The notes beneath the pieces are model-generated. The model was not told where the DNA came from. It saw only the letters and a program-made list of their open reading frames with translations, and did no database searches. DNA of 7,109 nucleotides from an uncultured Enterococcus sp. (lineage in GTDB: Bacteria; Bacillota; Bacilli; Lactobacillales; Enterococcaceae): positions 1-7,109 of the forward strand of contig CAMJVA010000085.1 in the NCBI GenBank assembly GCA_946409145.1, written 5' to 3'. This document shows positions 1 through 6,691 of the stretch, one piece after another. Position 1 is the stretch's first letter. Each line of letters begins with the position of its first letter. The position numbers were made by a program, and so were the translations under genes.

Positions 1-1352
1 ATGGTGTGACTTTAACTAAGATTGGCTCCATTGGTATTTCTGCTATGATGCATGGATATTTAGTGTTTGATAAATCGGACAACTTATCAGTACCGTTTCG
101 TACGTGGCGTAACACTAATACAACTGAAGCAGCAGAGAAATTAACGGAATTATTTCAATATAATATTCCAGAAAGATGGTCTATTTCCCATTTATATCAG
201 GCTATTTTAAATAAAGAAAATCACATTAAAGATATTTCTTTTATGACAACATTAGCCGGATATGTTCATTATGAACTAACGGGAAAAAAAGTTTTAGGCA
301 TTGGAGATGCTTCAGGCATGTTTCCCATTGATAGTGTTACAAAATCCTATGAGAAAAACTTTTTAGAAAAATTTCAAAGAGAAATTCTAAAAAATAGTTC
401 ACTGAAACTAGAAAACATTTTGCCTAAAATTTTACTGGCAGGAGAAAATGCCGCAACTTTAACAAGTAAAGGAGCACGTATTCTTGATCCAGAAGGAGAT
501 TTAGTAGAAAATATTCCTTTTTGCCCACCTGAAGGGGATGCTGGAACAGGAATGATGGCTACCAATAGTGTGAAAGTGAAATCAGGAAATATTTCTGCGG
601 GAACTTCAGTGTTTGCCATGGTTGTTTTAGAAAAAAAATTACAAAAGCTTCATCGAGAAGTGGATTTAGTGACGACGCCAGCAGGAGATTTAGTGGGAAT
701 GATTCATGCCAATAATTGTTCTTCAGAAATTAATGCCTGGATGTCTTTATTCAAAGAAGTAGTGGAAAGTTTAGGGTTTAGGGTGGACAATGACACATTG
801 TATGAAACCTTATTAACGGAAGCTTTAAACGGAAAGGAAAATGGAGGAAATCTTTTAGCTTATGCTTTCCAATCTGGTGAAAGTATCGTCCAAGTTGAAA
901 AGGGTCGGCCTCTTTTTGTGAGAAAAGAAGAAAGTGAATTTACGTTGCCTAATTTTATGAAGACTCAATTTTATGCGGCTTTTGCCACTTTAAAAATTGG
1001 AATGGATATTTTATTAGAAGAAAAAGTTTCCTTAGAAAAAATTTATGCTCACGGGGGGTTATTTAAAACAAAAGATGTTTCTCAGCAGTTACTAGCATCT
1101 ATTTTAAATCTTCCAGTGACAGTTATGACGACTGCCAGTGAAGGAGGCGCTTATGGAATGGGACTTTTAGCTAATTATTTAAATTATGCTGATCGTTTCA
1201 GTTTAAGTGATTATTTAGAAAAAGTTGTTTTTGTAAATCAAGAAGAAAAAACTATTTATCCTGATGAAAAAGATGTTTTAGGTTTTTCAGAGTTTTTAGA
1301 TAAATTTAAAAAAGGTTTAACTATTGAAAAAAGCGCTACTAAAAATTTTTAA
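1..1352 (+). CDS. araB: L-ribulokinase AraB (FGGY kinase), 5' partial
   Basis: Phosphorylates L-ribulose to L-ribulose-5-phosphate in the cytoplasm, the second step of L-arabinose breakdown. The frame is open from the left edge (first full codon at base 3), so the true start lies upstream; the GTG at 6 is internal. About 450 residues are visible against roughly 530-550 usual for this group, so some 80-100 N-terminal residues, including the first ATP-binding segment, are missing. Counting from the codon at 6, visible FGGY landmarks are ISAMMHGYL (11-19), GIGDASGMFPID (98-109), PPEGDAGTG (174-182, whose Asp178 fits the catalytic base position), SAGTS (197-201), AHGG (348-351) and SEGGAYGMG (378-386). 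It resembles the lactobacillus-type AraB more than the E. coli enzyme. araD follows after 15 bases. Assignment as a ribulokinase rather than a xylulokinase rests on sequence type plus the araD/araA neighbours. Confidence 0.9.
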   Translation, partial: GVTLTKIGSIGISAMMHGYLVFDKSDNLSVPFRTWRNTNTTEAAEKLTELFQYNIPERWSISHLYQAILNKENHIKDISFMTTLAGYVHYELTGKKVLGIGDASGMFPIDSVTKSYEKNFLEKFQREILKNSSLKLENILPKILLAGENAATLTSKGARILDPEGDLVENIPFCPPEGDAGTGMMATNSVKVKSGNISAGTSVFAMVVLEKKLQKLHREVDLVTTPAGDLVGMIHANNCSSEINAWMSLFKEVVESLGFRVDNDTLYETLLTEALNGKENGGNLLAYAFQSGESIVQVEKGRPLFVRKEESEFTLPNFMKTQFYAAFATLKIGMDILLEEKVSLEKIYAHGGLFKTKDVSQQLLASILNLPVTVMTTASEGGAYGMGLLANYLNYADRFSLSDYLEKVVFVNQEEKTIYPDEKDVLGFSEFLDKFKKGLTIEKSATKNF

Positions 1353-1367
1353 TTTAAGGAGTTTACT

Positions 1368-2063
1368 ATGTTAGAAGATTTAAAAGAAAAAGTATTTTTA
1401 GCTAATTTAGAATTACCTGAACAAGGACTCGTGAAATATACGTGGGGAAATGTTTCGCAAGTGGACCGGGAAAAAGGTTTATTTGTGATTAAACCTTCTG
1501 GGGTTAATTATAAAAATATGAAAGTAGAAGATATGGTGGTCTGTGACCTAGATGGCAATGTGGTGGAAGGAAAATTAAATCCTTCTTCAGATACACCAAC
1601 CCATGCGTATTTATATCGGCATTTTTTTAATATTGGAGGAATTTGTCATACCCACTCCACCTATGCTACAGCATTTGCCCAAGCAGGATGTGAAGTGACC
1701 GCTATGGGGACCACTCATGCAGATACCTTTTATGGCCCTGTGCCCTGTGCTAGATATTTAACTGAAGAAGAAGTAAAAGAAGCATATGAAGCTAACACTG
1801 GAAAAGTTATTGTAGAAACTTTTGAAGACAAAAAGATTGATCCTCTGGCTGTTCCTGGAATTTTACTTCATGGGCACGGACCGTTTACTTGGGGGAAAGA
1901 TGCTACAAGTGCGGTGATGAATGCAGCTATTTTAGATGAAGTATGTCACACAAACACCTTAGCAAAATTAATTAATCCTAAAGCCACAGATATTCCCCAA
2001 TTTGTTTTAGATAAACACTATTTAAGAAAACACGGAGAAAATGCCTATTATGGTCAAAAATAA
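1368..2063 (+). CDS. araD: L-ribulose-5-phosphate 4-epimerase AraD
   Basis: Converts L-ribulose-5-phosphate to D-xylulose-5-phosphate by a retro-aldol/aldol mechanism, the last step before the pentose phosphate or phosphoketolase pathway. The 231 residues match the E. coli enzyme in length. It is a single class II aldolase/adducin domain with zinc ligands in place: Asp75 (SSDTPTH), His94 and His96 (CHTHS), and His170 (LLHGHG). Asp119 in THADTFYG and Tyr228 near the C-terminus (AYYG) correspond to the E. coli catalytic Asp120 and Tyr229. The ATG is preceded by AAGGAG (1356-1361) six bases upstream, which fixes the start. It sits between araB (15-base gap) and araA (12-base gap), so co-transcription is very likely. 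No anomalies; all recognised catalytic residues are present. Confidence 0.97.
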   Translation: MLEDLKEKVFLANLELPEQGLVKYTWGNVSQVDREKGLFVIKPSGVNYKNMKVEDMVVCDLDGNVVEGKLNPSSDTPTHAYLYRHFFNIGGICHTHSTYATAFAQAGCEVTAMGTTHADTFYGPVPCARYLTEEEVKEAYEANTGKVIVETFEDKKIDPLAVPGILLHGHGPFTWGKDATSAVMNAAILDEVCHTNTLAKLINPKATDIPQFVLDKHYLRKHGENAYYGQK

Positions 2064-2075
2064 GGAGAGAGAAAA

Positions 2076-3491
2076 ATGGATAAAAAAGTATTTTGGTTTG
2101 TAGTAGGTTCGCAACATTTGTATGGTGAAGAAGCATTAGAACAAGTGAAAGAAGATGCAAAAAAATTAGTGGCTGGTCTAAATGACAGCAAAATCTTACC
2201 TTATCCTATTATTTTACAAAACTTAGCTATTACAAAAGAAAAAATTACTCAAATTATGAAAGAAGCAAATTATCATGATGAAGTAAATGGTGTCATCACT
2301 TGGATGCATACTTTTTCTCCAGCAAAAATGTGGATTAGAGGGACACAATTATTACAAAAACCACTGCTACATTTAGCTACTCAATTTAATGAGTCTATTC
2401 CATGGAAAACTATTAATATGGATTTTATGAATTTAAATCAATCTGCACATGGGGATAGGGAATATGGGTTTATTAATGCCCGCTTACAAAAAAATAATGA
2501 AATTGTAGTAGGTAATTGGCAAAAGAAAGATGTGCAAGAAAAAATTGCTCGTTTTATGGAAGTAGCAGTGGCGTATAACGAAAGTTTTAATATTAAAGTG
2601 GCTCGTTTTGGAGATAATATGCGAGATGTTGCTGTCACTGAAGGAGACAAAGTTGAAGCAGAAATTAAGTTTGGTTGGCAAGTGGATTACTTTGGCATTG
2701 GGGATTTAGTGAAAGTGATTAATGAAGTCACTGATAACGAAGCTGAAAAATTATATGCGGAATATAAAACATTATACGATTTAGATTTTGGCAATTACGA
2801 TGAAGAAACTTTCAAAAAACATGTTTTAGTTCAAGCAAAACAAGAAATTGGGATCAAAAGATTTTTAGATCAAGGAAACTACAAAGCATTCACCACAAAC
2901 TTTGAAGATCTTTACGGCATGGATCAATTACCAGGTTTAGCCGTTCAACGATTAATGGCTCAAGGATATGGCTTTGCTGGGGAAGGTGATTGGAAAACAG
3001 CTGCCTTAGATCGTTTACTAAAAATTATGAGTAATAATAAAAGCACAGGCTTTGTGGAAGACTATACTTATGAATTAGCTCAAGGAAAGGAAGCTGTTTT
3101 AGCTTCTCATATGTTAGAAGTTGATCCTACTTTAGGTGCGACGAAACCCAAAATTTTAGTTTCCCCACTTTCCATGGGAAATAAACAAGATCCAGCTCGT
3201 CTTGTTTTTGATGGCAAAAAGGGAGAAGGAATAGTCGTTTCCATGGCCGATTTTGGCACTCATTATAAATTACTTGTTCAAGATGTTTCTTGTTTTGAAC
3301 CAAAAGAAGCAGCTCCAAATCTTCCTGTAGCAAGAATTTTATGGGAACTAAAACCAGATTTTGCTACTAGCGTGAACCGTTGGATCCAACAAGGTGGGGG
3401 GCACCATTCTGTTTTATCTTTAAGTTTAACCCCTGAGCAAGTTAAAAGTTGGGGTAAAATGGTTGGTCTTGAAGTGGTTCATTTATACTAA
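2076..3491 (+). CDS. araA: L-arabinose isomerase AraA
   Basis: Interconverts L-arabinose and L-ribulose, the first step of the pathway; a cytoplasmic, Mn2+-dependent enzyme that usually forms hexamers. The length of 471 residues is close to the family norm of about 475-500. The N-terminus has the typical FWFVVGSQHLYG (6-17). Metal and catalytic residues expected from E. coli AraA (Glu306, Glu333, His350, His450) are present as Glu303 in GEGDWK, Glu328 in FVEDYTY, His345 in ASHMLE, and the His443-His444 pair in GGGHHS. The ribosome binding site AAGGAG (2062-2067) overlaps the araD stop codon and lies eight bases before the ATG, so the araD and araA messages are tightly packed. A 29-base gap leads to the arabinofuranosidase gene. 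It appears intact. Confidence 0.97.
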   Translation: MDKKVFWFVVGSQHLYGEEALEQVKEDAKKLVAGLNDSKILPYPIILQNLAITKEKITQIMKEANYHDEVNGVITWMHTFSPAKMWIRGTQLLQKPLLHLATQFNESIPWKTINMDFMNLNQSAHGDREYGFINARLQKNNEIVVGNWQKKDVQEKIARFMEVAVAYNESFNIKVARFGDNMRDVAVTEGDKVEAEIKFGWQVDYFGIGDLVKVINEVTDNEAEKLYAEYKTLYDLDFGNYDEETFKKHVLVQAKQEIGIKRFLDQGNYKAFTTNFEDLYGMDQLPGLAVQRLMAQGYGFAGEGDWKTAALDRLLKIMSNNKSTGFVEDYTYELAQGKEAVLASHMLEVDPTLGATKPKILVSPLSMGNKQDPARLVFDGKKGEGIVVSMADFGTHYKLLVQDVSCFEPKEAAPNLPVARILWELKPDFATSVNRWIQQGGGHHSVLSLSLTPEQVKSWGKMVGLEVVHLY

Positions 3492-3520
3492 AAATAATTT
3501 TTAATTTTGGAGGCTAAGTT

Positions 3521-4966
3521 ATGACAGTAGAATTACTTTTTAAAGAAAATAATTTGAAAATTAGTAAATATATTTATGGTCAATTTGCGGAACACTTAGG
3601 AAGATGTATTTATGAAGGTCTTTATGTGGGAGAAAATTCTCCCATTAAAAATGTAAATGGACTCAGACAAGATGTAGTTGAAGCTTTAAAAGAAATTAAA
3701 ATTCCTGTTTTGCGTTGGCCAGGAGGCTGTTTTGCTGATGAATATCATTGGGAAGACGGCATTGGACCAAAAGAAAATCGAGTAGAAATGATTAACACTC
3801 ACTGGGGTGGCGTCACAGAAAATAATCATTTTGGCACTCATGAATTTTTTGAATTAGTAAATCAATTAGGCTGTGAAGCTTACATTAACGGTAACGTTGG
3901 TAGCGGCACTGTTAGAGAAATGTCTGAATGGGTAGAATACATGACCATGCCAGGAAAGTCTCCTATGGCTGATCTCAGAAGAAAAAATGGTAGAGAAAAT
4001 CCTTGGTCTGTAAAATTTTTTGGTGTAGGAAATGAATCATGGGGATGCGGAGGAAATATGCGCCCTGAGTATTATGCAGACTTATATCGACAATACCAAA
4101 CTTATGTAAGAAAATACGGAAATGAAAAAATTTATAAAATTGCTTGTGGTGCTAATGCCCAAGATTACCATTGGACAGAAGTTTTAATGAAGAACGCTGC
4201 ACCATTTATGGATGGTTTAAGTCTTCACTATTACACACTTCCTACAGGTAATTGGCAAGATAAAGGTTCTGCTACTGATTTTTCTGAAAGTGTTTGGTAT
4301 GACACTATGGAAAAAACTTTATTTATGGATGAACTCATTGAAAAACATTCCACAATTATGGATCAATATGATCCGGAAAAAAGAATTGGGCTAATCGTAG
4401 ATGAATGGGGAACTTGGTTTAATGTGGAACCAGGGACAGTTCCAGGATTTTTATATCAACAAAATACCATTCGGGATGCTTTAGTGGCGGCTTTGAATTT
4501 AAATATCTTCCATCGACACTGTGATCGAGTGCAAATGGCGAATATTGCGCAAATGGTTAATGTATTGCAAGCAATGATTTTAACTGATGGAGAAAAAATG
4601 GTTAAAACTCCTACCTATTACGTTTTTAAAATGTATCAATATCATCAAGATGCTACCTTCATTCAAGGCAGTGGAAATATGCCAGAAAAAACGGACTATA
4701 CAGCTTCTATAAAAGAAGATAAATTAACTTTAAGTTTATGCAATTATGACTTACATGAAGAAAAAAAAGTTAGTTTTTCTTTGGGAGAATTTACGACTTT
4801 AATTAAAAATGACTTATTAACAGCTGAAAAAATGAATGATATTAATGATTTTTCAAAAGAAGAAAAAGTAACTATTGTCCCTTTTGAAAATGTTAAAGTA
4901 GAAAATAACCATGTAACTTGTGTTTTACCTGCTAAATCTGTGGTTAATTTACGGTTTAATAAATGA
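3521..4966 (+). CDS. abfA: Intracellular alpha-L-arabinofuranosidase, GH51
   Basis: Removes terminal alpha-L-arabinofuranosyl residues from arabinan or arabinoxylan oligosaccharides by a retaining mechanism, supplying arabinose to AraA. It has 481 residues, near the usual 490-510 of single-domain GH51 enzymes. Residues about 1-360 form the TIM barrel and the remainder the C-terminal beta-sandwich. The acid/base is Glu172 in the GVGNES motif and the nucleophile is Glu295 in IVDEWGTW, close to positions 175 and 294 known in the Geobacillus enzyme. RWPGG (65-69) and HYYTLP (236-241) are further substrate-site landmarks. There is no signal peptide, so the substrate must be imported. GGAGG (3509-3513) lies seven bases before the ATG. 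Its position 29 bases after araA indicates the same operon. The stop overlaps the next start as ATGA. The symbol follows the B. subtilis name; abf2/abfB-type names are also used. Confidence 0.95.
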   Translation: MTVELLFKENNLKISKYIYGQFAEHLGRCIYEGLYVGENSPIKNVNGLRQDVVEALKEIKIPVLRWPGGCFADEYHWEDGIGPKENRVEMINTHWGGVTENNHFGTHEFFELVNQLGCEAYINGNVGSGTVREMSEWVEYMTMPGKSPMADLRRKNGRENPWSVKFFGVGNESWGCGGNMRPEYYADLYRQYQTYVRKYGNEKIYKIACGANAQDYHWTEVLMKNAAPFMDGLSLHYYTLPTGNWQDKGSATDFSESVWYDTMEKTLFMDELIEKHSTIMDQYDPEKRIGLIVDEWGTWFNVEPGTVPGFLYQQNTIRDALVAALNLNIFHRHCDRVQMANIAQMVNVLQAMILTDGEKMVKTPTYYVFKMYQYHQDATFIQGSGNMPEKTDYTASIKEDKLTLSLCNYDLHEEKKVSFSLGEFTTLIKNDLLTAEKMNDINDFSKEEKVTIVPFENVKVENNHVTCVLPAKSVVNLRFNK

Positions 4967-5202
4967 CTTGTAAAAACTGTGATAGAGAAAATTTTTCCCT
5001 TGAGCAAAATGATAATCTAATTGAAGAACAACTCTTTTTAGAACCAAAAGAAAATATAGTTGCAAAAAATATTAAAGAAAAACGACTACAAATTTGCACA
5101 CATTGTCCTTTTAATTTAAATGGACAATGTGTGAAATGTGGTTGTTTTATTGCCTTTAGAGCTAGTTTGAAAAATAAAAATTGTCCTGTGAATCATTGGT
5201 AG
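4963..5202 (+). CDS. Small cysteine-rich protein, DUF6171-like
   Basis: A 79-residue protein of unknown function. It carries eight cysteines in three groups: Cys3 and Cys6 (CKNC); Cys45 and Cys48 (CTHC); then Cys56, Cys59 and Cys61 (CVKCGC), with Cys74 in a final CPVNHW. This layout, with the RL..C..C....nG.C..CGC....R......CP...W pattern, is what I recall of the uncharacterised DUF6171 family of Firmicutes, and it suggests bound zinc or an iron-sulfur centre (inference). The middle (about 12-40) is acidic and low in cysteine. No signal peptide or membrane segment is present. The ATG overlaps the GH51 stop by four bases and has no clear Shine-Dalgarno sequence, so translation is probably coupled to the arabinofuranosidase. 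Its role in an arabinose operon is unknown. Cysteine spacing and organised composition make it a real gene rather than a chance frame. Confidence 0.85.
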   Translation: MTCKNCDRENFSLEQNDNLIEEQLFLEPKENIVAKNIKEKRLQICTHCPFNLNGQCVKCGCFIAFRASLKNKNCPVNHW

Positions 5203-5225
5203 ATAATAGTTGAACGGAGAAAACG

Positions 5226-5691
5226 ATGCGTTATCTGGAAAAAAGTTTACTTTTAAACAAATTAAAAGTAGCGATTAATGGTCTAGAAAAGGCGCAAGAA
5301 AATTACCCTATCTGATAAGAAATAAAATAAAGAAGTCAATCTGATAGGAAGTTTAAAAGCTTTTGATAATAACAATGGAGAATATAGTAAGAAACTGGTC
5401 CAAGAAAATTCTATTACAGGAGAAGGGAATGGGCAAAGTTTTCGGGAAATCAAAAAAGATGGGTTTGTCAGTTATACCTTAGATCTTCCAAGAGCAGAAG
5501 ATATTTTCTTAAAGGTAAAATTTTCTGAAAAAGCTTTAAAAGTCGTGGTTAGTAAGAAAGAATATGTTATTAAAAGTGGAGAAAAACTTTTAATTTCTAA
5601 AAGTAAAGTGGAAAATAGAAAACTTTTAGTGAATTTTCGCACAATAGGAGAAAATAGTGTTAGAATTTATAGTATGGTTATTACAAAGTAA
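5226..5691 (+). pseudogene. Decayed gene with a GH127-like C-terminal remnant
   Basis: The left part is a 29-codon frame from the ATG at 5226, with GGAG (5216-5219) six bases upstream, ending at TGA 5313; I do not recognise its peptide. Stops follow in all three frames (TGA 5313, TAA 5316, TAA 5323, TAA 5328, TGA 5342). From 5326 a different frame stays open to TAA 5689 with no usable ATG. Its translation, with ENSITGEGNG, SFREIKKDGFVSYTLDL and a final NSVRIYSMVI, resembles the DUF6805-type beta-sandwich that ends many GH127 (DUF1680) beta-L-arabinofuranosidases. The catalytic domain, several hundred residues in intact family members, is absent. The simplest reading is a large internal deletion plus frame damage in a former arabinosidase gene of this operon. 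The family call is from memory of the domain pattern. It is possible that the two ends come from different genes. Confidence 0.7.
5310..5346. repeat. 8-bp direct repeat flanking the pseudogene break
   Basis: ATCTGATA occurs at 5310-5317 and again at 5339-5346, separated by 21 bases of A-rich sequence with several stop codons. It sits exactly where the two frames of the broken gene meet. It could be a deletion scar, a target duplication left by an element that has gone, or chance in AT-rich DNA. Confidence 0.35.
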
Positions 5692-5705
5692 ATTAGGAGG
5701 TTCAG

Positions 5706-6548
5706 ATGAATAATCTATATGTTAATTTAGGAGCAAGAGGTCATGATGTGTCAGATGTTTCTTCCATAGAAGATTTAAGAGACAAACTTTTTTTGCAAAA
5801 TATTAAAAATGTTCAATTGGCCTTAGGTATGTCTTTTAAAAATCTTCCTTCTGGAAAAGATAATTTGAATCCAGGGATGGGAACTTTAATTAAAAATACT
5901 CTCCAAGAAAAAAATATTCAAATTGCTATTTTAAGTTGTTATATTAATATGATTCATCCTGATGAAAAATTAAGAGAAGAAGCCTTAGAAAAATTTGAGA
6001 GCTATGTAAAATATGCTAAATATTTTGGTGCTTCTATGGTGGCTTCTGAAACAGGAAGTATGTTAGATCCTATTGCCTATACAGAAGAAAATTTCACTGA
6101 AAATGCTTATAATTTAGCAGTGAAATCTATTAAAAGACTTTCTTTAGCTGGAGAAAAATATCAAGTTATGATTGGTATTGAACCAGGTTTGAATCATCCA
6201 ATTTATTCTGTAGAAGTGATGAATAAATTATTAAAAGACATTAACTCCCCGCAAATAGGAGTCGTTTTAGATCCAACCAATTTAATTAATGCTGACACTT
6301 ATAAAAATCAAGTAGAAATTGTGAAAGAAGCTTTTGCAACTTTTGGAGAGAAGATTGTAGCTTTTCATTTGAAGGATTTTATTGTAGAAGATGGAAAAAT
6401 TAAACCCGTGAACTTTGGTGAGGGAATAATGAATAAAAAAGAAATTTTAGAAATTATTTCTGAAAACAAACCTTATTTAAATGTTATTTTAGAAGAAACA
6501 AAAGATAATGGTTTGAAAAAAGCTGGGAGAATGATTGCTCAATTTTAA
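5706..6548 (+). CDS. Sugar isomerase/epimerase-like TIM-barrel protein
   Basis: A 280-residue member of the xylose isomerase-like TIM-barrel (AP endonuclease family 2) superfamily, which usually isomerises or epimerises ketoses, keto-acids or inositols using a divalent metal. Likely metal ligands lie at the expected strand ends: Glu159 in GIEPG, Asp189 in VVLDPTN, His221 in AFHLKD, and Glu263/Glu264 in VILEET. MIHPDEKLRE (82-91) fits the loop that often contacts substrate. No signal peptide. AGGAGG (5695-5700), five bases before the ATG, fixes the start. The gene follows the pseudogene stop by 14 bases and ends six bases before a strong terminator, so it is the last gene of the arabinose unit. 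The substrate cannot be read from sequence; a sugar or sugar acid released from pectin or arabinan is an inference from context. Confidence 0.88.
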   Translation: MNNLYVNLGARGHDVSDVSSIEDLRDKLFLQNIKNVQLALGMSFKNLPSGKDNLNPGMGTLIKNTLQEKNIQIAILSCYINMIHPDEKLREEALEKFESYVKYAKYFGASMVASETGSMLDPIAYTEENFTENAYNLAVKSIKRLSLAGEKYQVMIGIEPGLNHPIYSVEVMNKLLKDINSPQIGVVLDPTNLINADTYKNQVEIVKEAFATFGEKIVAFHLKDFIVEDGKIKPVNFGEGIMNKKEILEIISENKPYLNVILEETKDNGLKKAGRMIAQF

Positions 6549-6553
6549 AATAG

Positions 6554-6584
6554 TTACCCCTCTTTTTCGAGGGGTAATTTTTTT
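6554..6584 (+). terminator. Intrinsic terminator after the arabinose cluster
   Basis: A perfect 9-bp stem, TTACCCCTC (6554-6562) with GAGGGGTAA (6569-6577), closes a six-base TTTTTC loop and is followed by seven T residues (6578-6584). It starts six bases after the isomerase-like gene stops, a textbook Rho-independent terminator marking the 3' end of the upstream operon. Confidence 0.95.
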
Positions 6585-6691
6585 GCCAAGATAGTGCAAA
6601 TATCTATCAAAATAGTTGGAGGCATCCTTAGAAAAATCAAGTAAGATGAAACCGTGTACATAACGTGAAAACACGATAATTGGAGGGTAAT
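6585..6691 (+). promoter_or_regulatory. Leader region of the GH105 gene, promoter unclear
   Basis: This gap of about 107 bp follows a terminator, so it should carry the promoter for the downstream gene. The best candidate I find is TTGCCA (6583-6588, overlapping the terminator T-tract) with TATCAA (6605-6610) and a 16-base spacer, which is a weak match. Further down, CGTG-AAAA-CACG (6664-6675) is a perfect 4-bp inverted repeat around an AAAA centre, nested in a looser CGTGT/ACACG pair (6653-6657 and 6671-6675). It lies between the candidate promoter and the Shine-Dalgarno sequence, where a repressor site would fit. It resembles a CcpA cre site only poorly. GGAGGG (6682-6687) serves the ATG at 6692. 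Confidence 0.35.

Noticed and set aside
374..619. Minus-strand open frame inside araB
   Set aside because: Lies opposite a well-supported FGGY kinase; no recognisable domain and no independent signal. It is a shadow of the coding strand.
2438..2681. Two overlapping minus-strand open frames inside araA
   Set aside because: They overlap each other and a complete arabinose isomerase gene, and their low-complexity translations match nothing.
5203..5705. Insertion sequence or transposase remnant in the broken region
   Set aside because: No terminal inverted repeats or transposase-like translation; the open segment looks like a glycosidase C-terminal domain.
6618..6622. GGAGG in the leader as the ribosome binding site of a small upstream gene
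   Set aside because: No ATG, GTG or TTG lies at suitable distance downstream.
6675..6680. GATAAT as a -10 box for the GH105 gene
   Set aside because: A transcript starting from it would begin at or after the GGAGGG at 6682, losing the ribosome binding site, and no -35 match stands 16-18 bases upstream.
6664..6680. CcpA cre site
   Set aside because: TGAAAACACGATAA differs from the cre consensus at the central CG and at other key positions, so it is too weak to call.
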